A stretch of DNA of 64,000 nucleotides from Niabella soli DSM 19437 (GTDB lineage Bacteria > Bacteroidota > Bacteroidia > Chitinophagales > Chitinophagaceae), in the NCBI RefSeq assembly GCF_000243115.2, contig NZ_CP007035.1:4526001-4590000 (forward strand), read 5' to 3'. Positions 26,851 to 36,157 of the stretch are shown in pieces; within the stretch, counting starts at the first letter, position 1, and every line of letters starts with the position of its first letter. The notes below the pieces were generated by a model. It ran no database searches. It worked only from the letters and a program-made list of their open reading frames with translations, and was not told the DNA's origin. The translations under genes and the position numbers were made by a program.

Positions 26851-26896
26851 TAAAAACAAGGGAAATACTGGTGCAAAACACACCGGTATTTCCCTC
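26851..26896 (-). terminator. Terminator after susD
   Basis: AGGGAAATACTGGTG (26859-26873) pairs with CACCGGTATTTCCCT (26881-26895), 14 of 15 positions with one G-T, around a 7-base loop. On the minus strand it is followed by TTGTTTTTATT. It separates the susCD transcript from the phosphoesterase genes, though partial readthrough would still join them. Confidence 0.75.
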
Positions 26897-26906
26897 TGTT
26901 TCCTGA

Positions 26907-28655
26907 TTATTTCCAATTGGGGTTTTGTACCAGGCTGGGGTTTAACTGCATTTCCTGAACCGGGATGGGATTCAGGTAATCCCGCGTTTCATCAAACACT
27001 TTGGCGATCTGCGGGTTTACTACAATCAAGCCTCCGGTATTATTTTCAAGGATCACTTCGCTACCCAGTTTCAGGTATTGCGGTCCTGTTGTGGTAGGTT
27101 TTGTTCCCGTATAAATATATACATCAACTTTCCCGTCGCCATCCAGGTCGTAAGGGCCTACGCCGGGGAAATACATCCCCTTAAACTGCTCGGCAAAAAG
27201 GTGGCCTTCTTTCCATCTTAGCAAATCGCGGCGACGGAAGCTTTCCATTACCAGCTCAATCCGTCTTTCCCGGCGGATCTCCAATATAACCCCTTTATTG
27301 GTTCCCGAAACATTGGTGTACTGGCCTGCCAGGTAACTATCCGGGTTGGCATTAGCTGCTGCCATATCCATATCGGGCATAGCTACCCGGTCTCTCAGGA
27401 GTTTGATAGATTTATTAATATCTGCCTGGGTCAGCGTTCCTAACTCGGCTTTAGCCTCTGCAAAATTTAAAAGCACTTCCGCATAGCGCACAAGCGGCAT
27501 ATCGTTGGTGGAGCGGTTATAAAAATCCTCGGCTTCAGAAGTTACAAATTTCACCAACTGGTACCCCGTAACCGTACCTGTAAAATCAGGCGCCAGTTTT
27601 TTGGTATTCCCAATGCGCGTGTAGCCGGGTGTTCTGATGGTTTGAGAAAGACGCGGATCACGGTTCTGCGTTTCATCAAAAAATTGAAGCGTGCTATAAC
27701 CCGGCTTGTCGGTAAAACGGGTGCCGTCTTTCATCAGGTAACTGTTCACCAGTTTTTTTTCGAGGCCCGGCCGGCCATAAGAAGCGGTTAATGTGTAATA
27801 ATTAACGTTGTGCCATATCTGCAGGTCATTACTATACCTGCGGGTAAGAATGACTTCCACATCCTTGGCGTCTTTTGAAGAAAACAGTTCAAGATAGGCT
27901 TTATCCGGAGTACTTGTGTACAACTTATATGGGCCTTTGTCAATCAGCTCTTCCGCGGCCTTGGCTGCTTCTGCCAGGAACTTGTCTGCATTCGGCAGGT
28001 TAAACTCCGGGTGGTATTTCCGGAAAGTGCCTTCAAACAAACAGATCCTCGATTTATATGCCAGCGCCGTCCACTTGGTAACTTTTTCAACAGATTTTGT
28101 GGTGTTCATCCAACTGATGGCGCTATCCAGGTCAGCCAGTACACTGTCCATCACCAATGTCCGCTTATCACGGGGCCGGTTCAATAAAGAGGAATCCTTA
28201 ATATCGATCACCGCACTATACCAGGGCACATCACCAAAAGTGGCCACTTTATCATAATAAAACAATGCACGGAACAGGCGTGCCACACCGCCATAATGTT
28301 TTGCGGCAGGAACCTGTGCCTTTTTATAGTTCATTAAAAAATAATTGATATTTCTTAAGTCATACCAGCTCCAGCCACCTCCGGAAACCGGAACCACCCG
28401 CTTCCCGGTTAAAAAATCACTCAGGCCGTTTTTTATAACATTGTCATCATCTTCATTATATACCCCTTCTGCGTTGGGTATAACCGCACTATTGTTATAG
28501 AAAGAATTGGTGTAAAGCTCCAGGTCTTTTTCTCCATTAAAAAAGATATCGGGAGTAATTTCACTTTGGGGCGTTCTGTCCAGGAATCCTTTTTTGCATT
28601 GCACCAGGAACCCCGATAAAAAAACAAACAGCACCACTATTTTATATTGCTTCAT
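26907..28655 (-). CDS. SusD/RagB family outer-membrane substrate-binding lipoprotein
   Basis: A 582-residue surface lipoprotein that acts as a lid on its SusC partner and captures substrate. The start at 28655 gives the signal MKQYKIVVLFVFLSGFLVQC with lipobox cysteine at residue 20; a start 12 codons upstream is disfavoured. SusD features include DRTPQSEITPDIFF after the lipobox, YYDKVATFGDVPWYSAVI, TKWTALAYKSRICLFEGTF and the C-terminal ILEIRRERRIELVMESFRRRDLLRW. The TPR-like helices carry VRYAEVLLNFAEAKAELG. Its gene begins 13 bp after susC ends. Confidence 0.95.
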   Translation of the reverse strand: MKQYKIVVLFVFLSGFLVQCKKGFLDRTPQSEITPDIFFNGEKDLELYTNSFYNNSAVIPNAEGVYNEDDDNVIKNGLSDFLTGKRVVPVSGGGWSWYDLRNINYFLMNYKKAQVPAAKHYGGVARLFRALFYYDKVATFGDVPWYSAVIDIKDSSLLNRPRDKRTLVMDSVLADLDSAISWMNTTKSVEKVTKWTALAYKSRICLFEGTFRKYHPEFNLPNADKFLAEAAKAAEELIDKGPYKLYTSTPDKAYLELFSSKDAKDVEVILTRRYSNDLQIWHNVNYYTLTASYGRPGLEKKLVNSYLMKDGTRFTDKPGYSTLQFFDETQNRDPRLSQTIRTPGYTRIGNTKKLAPDFTGTVTGYQLVKFVTSEAEDFYNRSTNDMPLVRYAEVLLNFAEAKAELGTLTQADINKSIKLLRDRVAMPDMDMAAANANPDSYLAGQYTNVSGTNKGVILEIRRERRIELVMESFRRRDLLRWKEGHLFAEQFKGMYFPGVGPYDLDGDGKVDVYIYTGTKPTTTGPQYLKLGSEVILENNTGGLIVVNPQIAKVFDETRDYLNPIPVQEMQLNPSLVQNPNWK

Positions 28656-28668
28656 ATTATTTGATATT

Positions 28669-31600
28669 TTAAAAAGAAAGATCCAAACCAAATGAATAGA
28701 TTTTGCTGATCGGGTAAATGCGCCCGTTTGCTTCTGCAGCGGCCATTTCCGGATCGATGTATTTTGTTTTTAGTTTGGTTGCCGTAAAGATGTTATCCCC
28801 GCTCAGATAGATCCGGCATCTTGAAATTTTGGCTTTGGACAATATGCCCGCCGGCAGTGAATATCCAACGGTCAGGTTCTTCAAACGGATGTATGCCAGG
28901 TTCTGAAGGTAGCGATCGTTCGGAGCATTTAAAGATCCCCCGGCATTCAGGGCTTCATAGCCCCGAAGCTTTGGAAAATAAGCATTGGGATTGTCTTCAC
29001 TCCATACTTTTTCGGGGAAATCAACCGGGACAAAAGAGTAGTAAGGACGGGAATAGGGCCCCCAGAACTTATCCGCATTTGCTCCCGGGTACCAGTCCTG
29101 CTTTCCAATACCCTGAAGGAAAACGGATACGTCGAATCCACTCCAATCTGCTCCTAAATTCACTCCAAAAGTATAACGGGGCTGCTTGTTGCCGATTTTT
29201 ACCAGGTCTCCATGGTCGGCCAGGGTATTCTTCCCGTTATTCACAAATCCGTCTCCGTTTACATCCACAAACTTCATATCGCCGGCCATCAGCTTCGCCC
29301 AGTTGCCGGGCGCACCCAGGCGCTGTTTGTTTACAAAATCCTGGTTCACTGTTTTTTGATAATCCGTGGCTTCGGCATCGGTCTTAAAGAACCCGCCAAT
29401 TTTATAGCCCCAGATCTCCCCCAGTTCCTGTCCAACATAATAGTTGCTTAAAAGGTTTTGCGGGTTATCGAACCGGGTGATCTTTGCCTTATAATCACCC
29501 ACGCCCACACTTACATTATAGCTAAGGGGTTTTCCGGCCACTAACTTATGATCGCTCCAGGCTACCATTACTTCCCAGCCTCTTGTCTGCATATCGCCGG
29601 CATTGGTTTTGGGGGATGCCTCTCCAAAAACGGAAGGCAATGTTTTACCCGCAATCAGCATGCCCAGCGTATTGCGCACATACCAGTCGCAGGTGATGCT
29701 AAGACGATTGTTGAGCAACCCCATATCCACCCCAAAGTCAACCGACTTGGAGCGCTCCCAGGTGAGATCCTGCGAAATGGGGACCGGTACCGCCAGCGAC
29801 TGCGCGCGCGCGCCATTAAAAATATAGCTCAAAGTTGACCGGCGCAATGTTTGAATATAGCCGTAGGTAGCAGCTTCCTGCTGGTTACCCAGCGAACCAT
29901 AGGATCCCCTCAACTTAAATTCGTTGATACCTCCTTTTAGTGCCTGCCAGAAGGGTTCCTGGCTCACCCGCCAGCCTCCGGATACGGATGGGAAAAAACC
30001 ATAGCGCTTGCCGTCAGGAAAGCGGGAAGACCCATCATACCGCCCGTTGAACTCGAGTAAGTATTTTCCTCTGTAATCGTAGTTCAGCCTGGAGAAATAA
30101 CCCTGTAAGGCCCATTCTTCCGCCTGCCCATCAAGCGTAGCCTGGCCCGTAGCCAGCCGGAAAGCATTCAGATCTTCGGAAAGCAAGTCCGTATTGCGTG
30201 CGCTGATCTGCTTATACGTGCGTAACTCCCGGTTGTATCCGGCCATTAATTTAAAATCATGATCTCCCAGCTTTTTGGTATAGCTGCCGTAAAGATTGGT
30301 AGCCTGATATTGTATCAAATTAACCTCTTCCGCAAGATAATCGTTCCCTACATAGCTGATCACGCCCGGATTGATAGACCAGGGCGCCCTGGTACGGCGC
30401 TGCATGGTGGAATACGGATTGAACGTGTAGGAATAGTTACCTGTGATCTCCAATCCTTTAACGGGCTTAAAAGTGGCTCCTACCAGGTTGATCAGCTCTA
30501 ACCGCTTTTCATCCCCTTTTGATTTGCCGTGCAACAGGTCGGCATAGATACCATCACCGATTGAATAACTATTCAAACCGGAACTATAGGTGGCCGTTCC
30601 GTCCGGATTTACGGGAACATAGGAAGGCAACGCATGCACGGTAATAGAAACAAAGTTGGAGTTATAGCCCCAACCCGGGTAGGTATATTTGCTCGTATTA
30701 AAATAGGTGTTGGTGAATAGCTCCAGTTTAGAGGTTAAACGCGCGGTTATTTTAGCCCTGAAGTTATAGGAACTATAATTATCCTGGTTGATACGCATCA
30801 TACCGTCCTTGCCATAAGCCCGGCCGGATACCAGGAAATCGATCTTTTCTGATCCTCCGGTGATCGTTAAGGAATGTTCTCTTGATGGCTGCCAGTCTCT
30901 GAACATGGTGTGCCACCAATCCGTATTGCCATAATACATATACTGATCTTTTCCGCTACGGTTGGTGATCACCACACTGGGCAATGATTTATCGGTCTGC
31001 CGTTTTTTCAGTTCTTCATAATCCTCTTCCGTATAGCGGGTGTAAGTGTTACCCGTTGCCCGTAAGAAGGCCTCATCATTTAATTTTGCGGAAGTATAAC
31101 CATCTGTTATAAAATCAGTGCGCGTGGTTAACCCGGCCCAACCAAAGTTATTGCCGTAGTTCACGTTCATTTTCCCGCGTTTGGCTTTCTTGGTGGTTAC
31201 CAGGATCACACCAAAGGATCCCCGCGCACCATAGATCGCTGCTGATGCGGCGTCTTTCAATACGCTGATATTCTCTACATCTCTCGGATTGATATTATTA
31301 AGGTTTCCAGGAACCCCGTCGATCAGCACCAGGGGAGCGCCTCCTCCGTTTATGGACGTGTTTCCCCTGATGTTAAAACTACCTTCAGCGCCTGGTCTGC
31401 CGCTGTTAAAATTGATATTCACGTTGGGGATCGCGCCCTGTAATGCCTGCGAAATATTGGCCACCGGCCGGTTGTCCAGCACTTCCGATCCCACCTGGGC
31501 TACCGCACCGGTAAGGTTCACTTTTTTCTGCGTTCCATAACCCACTACAATTACTTCATCCAGTTTGTTCTCTTCCTTTTTAAGAACGATGCGCTCATAG

Positions 31601-32181
31601 TTGTGATTTTTGACCGCAACCTCTAACGGAACGTATCCCACATTGGAAACGATCAACACCGCATTTTCTCCGGATACCTTCAGTGAAAAGTTGCCGTCCT
31701 CGCCGGTTGAAGTTCCGTTTACCGTGCCCTTTTCAACAATGCTCACACCGGCGAGCGGGGCGCCGGTTTCGTCTACTATTTTTCCTTTTATATCCATGAT
31801 GGCGATGGCATCCGGCTGCCCGATGATCACTACCAGACCATCATTTATTTTTTTATAGGAATAGCCCGTTAAGCTCAACAGTTGATGCATTACAGAATCA
31901 ATCGTTGCATTCTTTGCCATCAGGTCGATTTTCCGGCTACCCAACCCTAATTCATCTGTATAAAAGAAACGATACTCATACCGCGCCTGTATTTTGCTTA
32001 AAACAGACGATATGGAAGCGTTTTTAACCTCCATGGTGATCCGGCTCTGACCGGTACTATTTATGGAGAAGGCCTGGAAGGAAGTAATAAGAAGAATAAA
32101 AATACTAAGCTTCATCAGCAATAGATATTTGATAATCAAATGCCCTGGCATAAGCGTTCCAGGGCAATCATTTTTTTTCAT
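28669..32181 (-). CDS. SusC/RagA family TonB-dependent transporter with STN signalling domain
   Basis: A 1170-residue outer-membrane importer. The ATG at 32181 is chosen because it leads into a long signal region ending FSINSTGQS; an upstream start would add 16 residues. Parts in order: STN domain (about 48-115, with MEVKNASISSVLSKIQARYE and FFYTDELGL), carboxypeptidase-regulatory-like domain (about 130-205), the SusC-type plug starting DEVIVVGYGTQKK, VNLTGAVAQVGSE and VLIDGVPGN, then the barrel ending YSFGLDLSF. The STN domain is what lets such a receptor signal through FecR to an ECF sigma factor, and both genes lie directly upstream. Substrate is unknown; three phosphoesterases downstream hint at a phosphorylated one. 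Confidence 0.95.
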   Translation of the reverse strand: MKKNDCPGTLMPGHLIIKYLLLMKLSIFILLITSFQAFSINSTGQSRITMEVKNASISSVLSKIQARYEYRFFYTDELGLGSRKIDLMAKNATIDSVMHQLLSLTGYSYKKINDGLVVIIGQPDAIAIMDIKGKIVDETGAPLAGVSIVEKGTVNGTSTGEDGNFSLKVSGENAVLIVSNVGYVPLEVAVKNHNYERIVLKKEENKLDEVIVVGYGTQKKVNLTGAVAQVGSEVLDNRPVANISQALQGAIPNVNINFNSGRPGAEGSFNIRGNTSINGGGAPLVLIDGVPGNLNNINPRDVENISVLKDAASAAIYGARGSFGVILVTTKKAKRGKMNVNYGNNFGWAGLTTRTDFITDGYTSAKLNDEAFLRATGNTYTRYTEEDYEELKKRQTDKSLPSVVITNRSGKDQYMYYGNTDWWHTMFRDWQPSREHSLTITGGSEKIDFLVSGRAYGKDGMMRINQDNYSSYNFRAKITARLTSKLELFTNTYFNTSKYTYPGWGYNSNFVSITVHALPSYVPVNPDGTATYSSGLNSYSIGDGIYADLLHGKSKGDEKRLELINLVGATFKPVKGLEITGNYSYTFNPYSTMQRRTRAPWSINPGVISYVGNDYLAEEVNLIQYQATNLYGSYTKKLGDHDFKLMAGYNRELRTYKQISARNTDLLSEDLNAFRLATGQATLDGQAEEWALQGYFSRLNYDYRGKYLLEFNGRYDGSSRFPDGKRYGFFPSVSGGWRVSQEPFWQALKGGINEFKLRGSYGSLGNQQEAATYGYIQTLRRSTLSYIFNGARAQSLAVPVPISQDLTWERSKSVDFGVDMGLLNNRLSITCDWYVRNTLGMLIAGKTLPSVFGEASPKTNAGDMQTRGWEVMVAWSDHKLVAGKPLSYNVSVGVGDYKAKITRFDNPQNLLSNYYVGQELGEIWGYKIGGFFKTDAEATDYQKTVNQDFVNKQRLGAPGNWAKLMAGDMKFVDVNGDGFVNNGKNTLADHGDLVKIGNKQPRYTFGVNLGADWSGFDVSVFLQGIGKQDWYPGANADKFWGPYSRPYYSFVPVDFPEKVWSEDNPNAYFPKLRGYEALNAGGSLNAPNDRYLQNLAYIRLKNLTVGYSLPAGILSKAKISRCRIYLSGDNIFTATKLKTKYIDPEMAAAEANGRIYPISKIYSFGLDLSF

Positions 32182-32338
32182 AATTTTGTTTTTTACGATG
32201 AGATAGAAAAATGATTGCAGGTACTGCAATTATGTACTGTCTTATTATGGGGAATGTTCCAGCATTTCCCATTTTTATTATATATGTGCTATTTTATTTA
32301 TTCATTTCATATGATTTAATTTTTGGTTTAAGCAATTG

Positions 32339-33367
32339 TTAGTAAATAATTACGATCCCTTTTTCTATTTTATATTTTATTCCGGCAGAGAGTTTTAACG
32401 ATTGTAATACATCTTCAAGGGCATCATTGTCAAATGTGCCGCTAAATGTTCTTGTATTGTTCTTATTCCTGAGCACAATTTTTACGTTATACCAACGCTC
32501 CAGTTCAGGAATAATATTTTCCAGGTATTCTTTTTTAAATACGAGCTTATTATTGACCCATTGGGTTTCCGCAACCGATGAGTCGGCAGCACTGAACGGG
32601 GCCGTCAGTAATTCGATCTGGGGCTGATCCGGCAGGCCGGAGTCTTTGCCCTGTTGCGAATACGTATTTTGCACCACCAGTTTTTCATTAGGCTCCAGCA
32701 TGATCTTTTTATCTTTTGCATGCTTCAGGCATACCTGTACGGAGCCTCTTATTAATGTTGTTTGGGCGCTGGAATCATCAGCATAACAGCGTACATTAAA
32801 GGCTGTTCCAAAAACCCTTACATCAATATTTCTTGTGTGCACGATAAACGGGCGGTCCGGATCATGAGTTACATCAAAAAAAGCCTCACCTGATAATTCC
32901 ACTTCCCTTGTTTTCTTGCCAAATGACTGTTCGTATGTCAACCGGCTGTCGGCGTTGATCCAGACTTTTGTTCCGTCAGGCAGTACAATATTTGTTTTGT
33001 TACCTTTTTTGGTGGCCACAATATTCGGAGCAATATTTCGCACGGGCCTGTTTGAGAAATATAAAAGGCTTGCGGCAATCATTAATAACGACGCAGCAAC
33101 GGCGCTTGCTATCTTCCAGTTAACCGATACGAGCCGGCTCCTTTTTTTGTTTATTTTTTTATGTACCTCCCGGATAAAACTATCTGTTTCAGTATCTGAA
33201 ACAGATGCGTAGTGGGTAGTGGTGGCTATTAAATCATTAAAAAAAGCAGCATAAGCCTGTGCGGCATCCTGCTGCTGAATGAGCTGATGCAGTTCCAACT
33301 GCTCCTGCAGGGTAAGCTCCCCTGCACTTTTTTTCGTTAATAGCTCCCAAATCCGGTTGTTGTCCAT
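32339..33367 (-). CDS. FecR family anti-sigma factor
   Basis: A 342-residue inner-membrane regulator that holds the ECF sigma factor until the SusC STN domain signals occupancy. The start at 33367 (MDNNRIWELLTKKSAGELT) is the family-type N-terminus; a longer frame adds 14 unlikely residues. The cytoplasmic part is about 1-78, the membrane helix is IASAVAASLLMIAASLLYF near 86-104, and the periplasmic FecR domain has IVLPDGTKVWINADSRLTY, GEAFFDVTHDPDRPFIVHT and VFGTAFNVRCY. The C-terminal DUF4974 region ends LKLSAGIKYKIEKGIVIIY. It lies 70 bp after the sigma gene and 157 bp before susC. Confidence 0.95.
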   Translation of the reverse strand: MDNNRIWELLTKKSAGELTLQEQLELHQLIQQQDAAQAYAAFFNDLIATTTHYASVSDTETDSFIREVHKKINKKRSRLVSVNWKIASAVAASLLMIAASLLYFSNRPVRNIAPNIVATKKGNKTNIVLPDGTKVWINADSRLTYEQSFGKKTREVELSGEAFFDVTHDPDRPFIVHTRNIDVRVFGTAFNVRCYADDSSAQTTLIRGSVQVCLKHAKDKKIMLEPNEKLVVQNTYSQQGKDSGLPDQPQIELLTAPFSAADSSVAETQWVNNKLVFKKEYLENIIPELERWYNVKIVLRNKNNTRTFSGTFDNDALEDVLQSLKLSAGIKYKIEKGIVIIY

Positions 33368-33437
33368 TTTAATATCACGATCTGATACTAAAGTGTGTTT
33401 TTGGAACAAAGACCCCTAAATGAAAAGTCTCTTTTTT

Positions 33438-34025
33438 TTAAGATGACCTGGATTTTTTTATAAAGAAGTTGTTTTTATATTCCGGGAAAGCAGCTTCCAG
33501 GGTTTTGGCAAGGCTTTTTAATGCAATGGTCATTTGGGCTTCTACTGTTTTTATCGAGAGATCTAAAATACCGGCCACCTCATTGTATTTCAGTCCCTCA
33601 TCTTTGATCAGCCGGAAGATCAGCCTGCATTTCGGAGGTAATTTATTTACGGCATCAGCAATGAACTTCAGGTTTTCATTGCTCAACATTTTTGAGTCGG
33701 AGTGGGTGTACGCCACCGCAAATGATTCTCCAAATTCATTATAACATACCCGCTTCTTTTTTTTCAGGTGCCCGAAACAGGCATATTTAACCGCTATATA
33801 TAAATAATTAGAGAGACTATTAATGGCGGGCAATGTTTTTTTATTTTCCCATAGTTGTACAAATATATCCTGGATCACTTCTTCTGCCAGCGAACGATCG
33901 TTAAGGATAGAGTTTGCAAAGGACAATAACCCCGGGTAATAGTATCTAAGCAGTTCATTAAAAGCATTTTCATCGCTCTGTTCTGCAACCAGCCTCGTCA
34001 AATAGGGTAAATCCAATCGTTTCAT
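33438..34025 (-). CDS. RNA polymerase ECF sigma factor (sigma-70 family, Bacteroidetes FecI-like)
   Basis: A 195-residue ECF sigma factor. The start at 34025 gives MKRLDLPYLTRLVAEQSD; an upstream start would add 19 residues and is not preferred. Region 2 is NELLRYYYPGLLSFANSILN through EEVIQDIFVQLWENK, and region 4 is LPPKCRLIFRLIKDEGLKYN with the helix-turn-helix EVAGILDLSIKTVEAQM. It should transcribe the susCD genes when FecR releases it. The recognition promoter could not be identified with confidence in the 157 bp before susC. Confidence 0.95.
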   Translation of the reverse strand: MKRLDLPYLTRLVAEQSDENAFNELLRYYYPGLLSFANSILNDRSLAEEVIQDIFVQLWENKKTLPAINSLSNYLYIAVKYACFGHLKKKKRVCYNEFGESFAVAYTHSDSKMLSNENLKFIADAVNKLPPKCRLIFRLIKDEGLKYNEVAGILDLSIKTVEAQMTIALKSLAKTLEAAFPEYKNNFFIKKSRSS

Positions 34026-34268
34026 GAGGCCGCTAAAGTAGAAAATGTATTTTAAATATTTGTAAATGCCTGAAAAAGGCATAAGGCATCCGGCGTAAAT
34101 AAAATAGAATCCATCCCAGATAAATCCGTTTTAAACCGGTTGAACATTTTTGACAGAAGCATTTCTATAGAAATCTTATATTCGCTTTTGGATGAAACGG
34201 TAACGCCAATGAACTAACTTATTTTTACTGTTATTAAATAATGCTCCAAAATATTAAGAACGAACGCT
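34026..34268. promoter_or_regulatory. Divergent control region between the sigma factor and the peptide-exporter operon
   Basis: An AT-rich 243-bp spacer from which the sigma/FecR genes run left and the biosynthetic operon runs right. It holds a small hairpin (ATGCCT/AGGCAT near 34066-34082) and a candidate -7 box TATATTCG near 34187, but no convincing -33 partner at the right spacing. A 13-codon ORF (ATG 34241, stop at 34282) overlaps the 26-codon ORF start in another frame and is not credited. Confidence 0.35.
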
Positions 34269-34349
34269 ATGAAAGTGCGTAAAAGTATATTTACAAAGCT
34301 TGAAAGATACTTGAACCGGATCAATAACCCGAAAACCAAGAGCTCTTGA
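34269..34349 (+). CDS. Small basic peptide ORF (26 codons), translationally coupled to the ABC exporter
   Basis: ATG at 34269 to TGA at 34347-34349. The peptide starts MKVRKSIFTKLERYLNRINN and ends in a short Lys/Ser-rich tail: 8 basic residues to 1 acidic, an amphipathic-looking first half, then an NNP turn. It has no signal peptide, no cysteine and no double-glycine site. Its stop codon overlaps the TTG start of the ABC transporter as TTGA, an arrangement typical of coupled translation, which is the main reason to believe it is translated. It could be a ribosomal precursor peptide for the downstream enzymes, or a leader that sets exporter translation. No family is recognised. Confidence 0.45.
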   Translation: MKVRKSIFTKLERYLNRINNPKTKSS

Positions 34350-36157
34350 TTCAAATTAGCGAAAAAGTCCGCCAGCTAAGGAACAACATCAGCCTTTCTA
34401 AAATCATTTCCCTTGTAAAAAAATCATCGGGGAACAGGCTTTATGTAACCTTTCTTTTTATCCTACTGGAATCGGTGGTGTTTTTTGCTTCGCTCTACCT
34501 GCTTAAAAAACTGGTTGATGTTGTTTCCCATGCACAAAAGAGCTCGGCGGCAGCTTACCACCAGATCATTACCTATGTGGTGGCAGCCGGAGCCGTAGGA
34601 ATCATCTATTTTATCATCCGCTCTTTCAGCGCTTACCTGGTAGAAGCCCAATCTACCCGGGCGGCGGAATATGTAAACGAACAGATCCACTCCAAGGCCG
34701 TTCGCATGGAGCTCGCTTTCTATGAAAGCCCTTCTTATTATGATGTGCTGAAAAGAGCCATGGACAGTGGCGGGGAACGCCCCGGCCAGGTGATAACGGC
34801 ATTGATCGACATTATCAAAAATGCGGCATCCCTGGTAGCCGTGGGGTCTGTCCTCATCATCATTAACTGGATGTTGCTGCCGCTGCTGGCGCTTTTTATT
34901 TTGCCCACCTTGCTGGTTCGGCTCTATTATTCAAAAAAATTAAATAACTGGCGCATTGCGCAAACTCCGCTGGAGCGAAAATCAGCCTATTACAGCAGTC
35001 TGATCACTACTGATACGGCGGCCAAAGAAATTCGTGCATATAACCTGGGCAACTATCTGAAAGACCAGTTTAGTGTTATCCGCCGGATACTCATGAAGGA
35101 AAAACTTTCCATCAACCTCAAAAGAACAAAGCTGGAGGCGGTAACCACCGCTATGTCGAACCTGGGCGTCTTTGCCTGCATCGGCTTTATAGCGTTAAAA
35201 ACCATAAGCGGCGAGGCCTCGCCTGGCGATATAACCTTATTCCTGGTTGCCTTTCCGCAGTCGTTTAGTATTCTTCAAAATATTTCGGGGGGCATTTCTA
35301 TCCTGTTTCAAAACAGCATTTATGTAAACAGCGTGTTTGAATTACTGGAGCTGCCTGCGGGAGAAGCGGCGGCCGGCGTGACCAGCCCTTCTGCGCTTCA
35401 ATCCGTAAAAGAATTACGTTTTCAAAATGTATCTTTTACCTATCCTTACAACACCCGGCCTACTTTAAAGAATATCAATTTGTCCATTCCCGCCGGAAAA
35501 ATTATTGCCATTGCCGGGCCTAACGGCGCAGGTAAATCTACTTTAATAAAGCTGCTTTGCCGTCTGTATGATCCCACGGAAGGTTCGGTGATGTTGGATG
35601 AAACGGATTTTCGAAACTATGACCCGAAGGAATTGCGGGGGATCATGGGCGCTGTTTTTCAGGACTTTAACAAGTACAGTTTTACTGCTGCTGAAAATAT
35701 TTACCTGGGCAATATTCATATACCGTTTGACGCATTGCGGGCAAAGGAAGCTGCTGAAAAATCCGGAGCGGCGCCATTTATAGACCAGTTGCCCCGGCAA
35801 TATGATACGGTTATGGGGCGCCTGTTTGAGGACGGACAGGAGGTGAGCATCGGGCAATGGCAAAAGCTGGCGCTGGCGCGCTGTTTTTATTCCGATGCGC
35901 AGTTCCTGATCCTTGATGAAGCTACCAGTGCACTGGATACAGCATCCGAAGCAGCGCTCTTTAATACGCTTCGTGAAAAACTGAACAACAGAACGGCAAT
36001 CATTATCAGTCACCGGCATTCTGCCCTGCAGCATGCGGACTATATCTATTTTCTTTCCAATGGCTCCATTGCAGAAGAGGGGACAGACGCGGCGTTGATA
36101 CGCAATAACGGGCCTTATGCAAAACTATTTTTAAACAAAAGCAAAAAAGTAACGTGA
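34346..36157 (+). CDS. ABC transporter, fused permease and ATPase (peptide/lipid exporter type)
   Basis: A 603-residue half-transporter, functional as a homodimer in the inner membrane. The start is TTG at 34346: it is the only start codon after the last in-frame stop that keeps the first 115 residues, and it overlaps the preceding ORF's stop. Six membrane helices span about residues 30-320. The ATPase has Walker A GPNGAGKST near 391, the signature VSIGQWQKLALAR near 499 and Walker B FLILDEATSALD near 520. The GQWQK form of the signature is common in bacteriocin and lanthipeptide exporters. No C39 peptidase domain is present, so it would not cut a leader. First enzyme-sized gene of a six-gene overlapping operon. 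Confidence 0.9.
   Translation: MIQISEKVRQLRNNISLSKIISLVKKSSGNRLYVTFLFILLESVVFFASLYLLKKLVDVVSHAQKSSAAAYHQIITYVVAAGAVGIIYFIIRSFSAYLVEAQSTRAAEYVNEQIHSKAVRMELAFYESPSYYDVLKRAMDSGGERPGQVITALIDIIKNAASLVAVGSVLIIINWMLLPLLALFILPTLLVRLYYSKKLNNWRIAQTPLERKSAYYSSLITTDTAAKEIRAYNLGNYLKDQFSVIRRILMKEKLSINLKRTKLEAVTTAMSNLGVFACIGFIALKTISGEASPGDITLFLVAFPQSFSILQNISGGISILFQNSIYVNSVFELLELPAGEAAAGVTSPSALQSVKELRFQNVSFTYPYNTRPTLKNINLSIPAGKIIAIAGPNGAGKSTLIKLLCRLYDPTEGSVMLDETDFRNYDPKELRGIMGAVFQDFNKYSFTAAENIYLGNIHIPFDALRAKEAAEKSGAAPFIDQLPRQYDTVMGRLFEDGQEVSIGQWQKLALARCFYSDAQFLILDEATSALDTASEAALFNTLREKLNNRTAIIISHRHSALQHADYIYFLSNGSIAEEGTDAALIRNNGPYAKLFLNKSKKVT

Noticed and set aside
26907-32181. Classical polysaccharide utilisation locus
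   Set aside because: SusCD is present, but no glycoside hydrolase, lyase or carbohydrate esterase adjoins; the linked enzymes are phosphoesterases.
34241-34282. 13-codon ORF just before the 26-codon peptide ORF
   Set aside because: It overlaps the start of the better-supported ORF in another frame, is very short, and has no coupling to a downstream gene.
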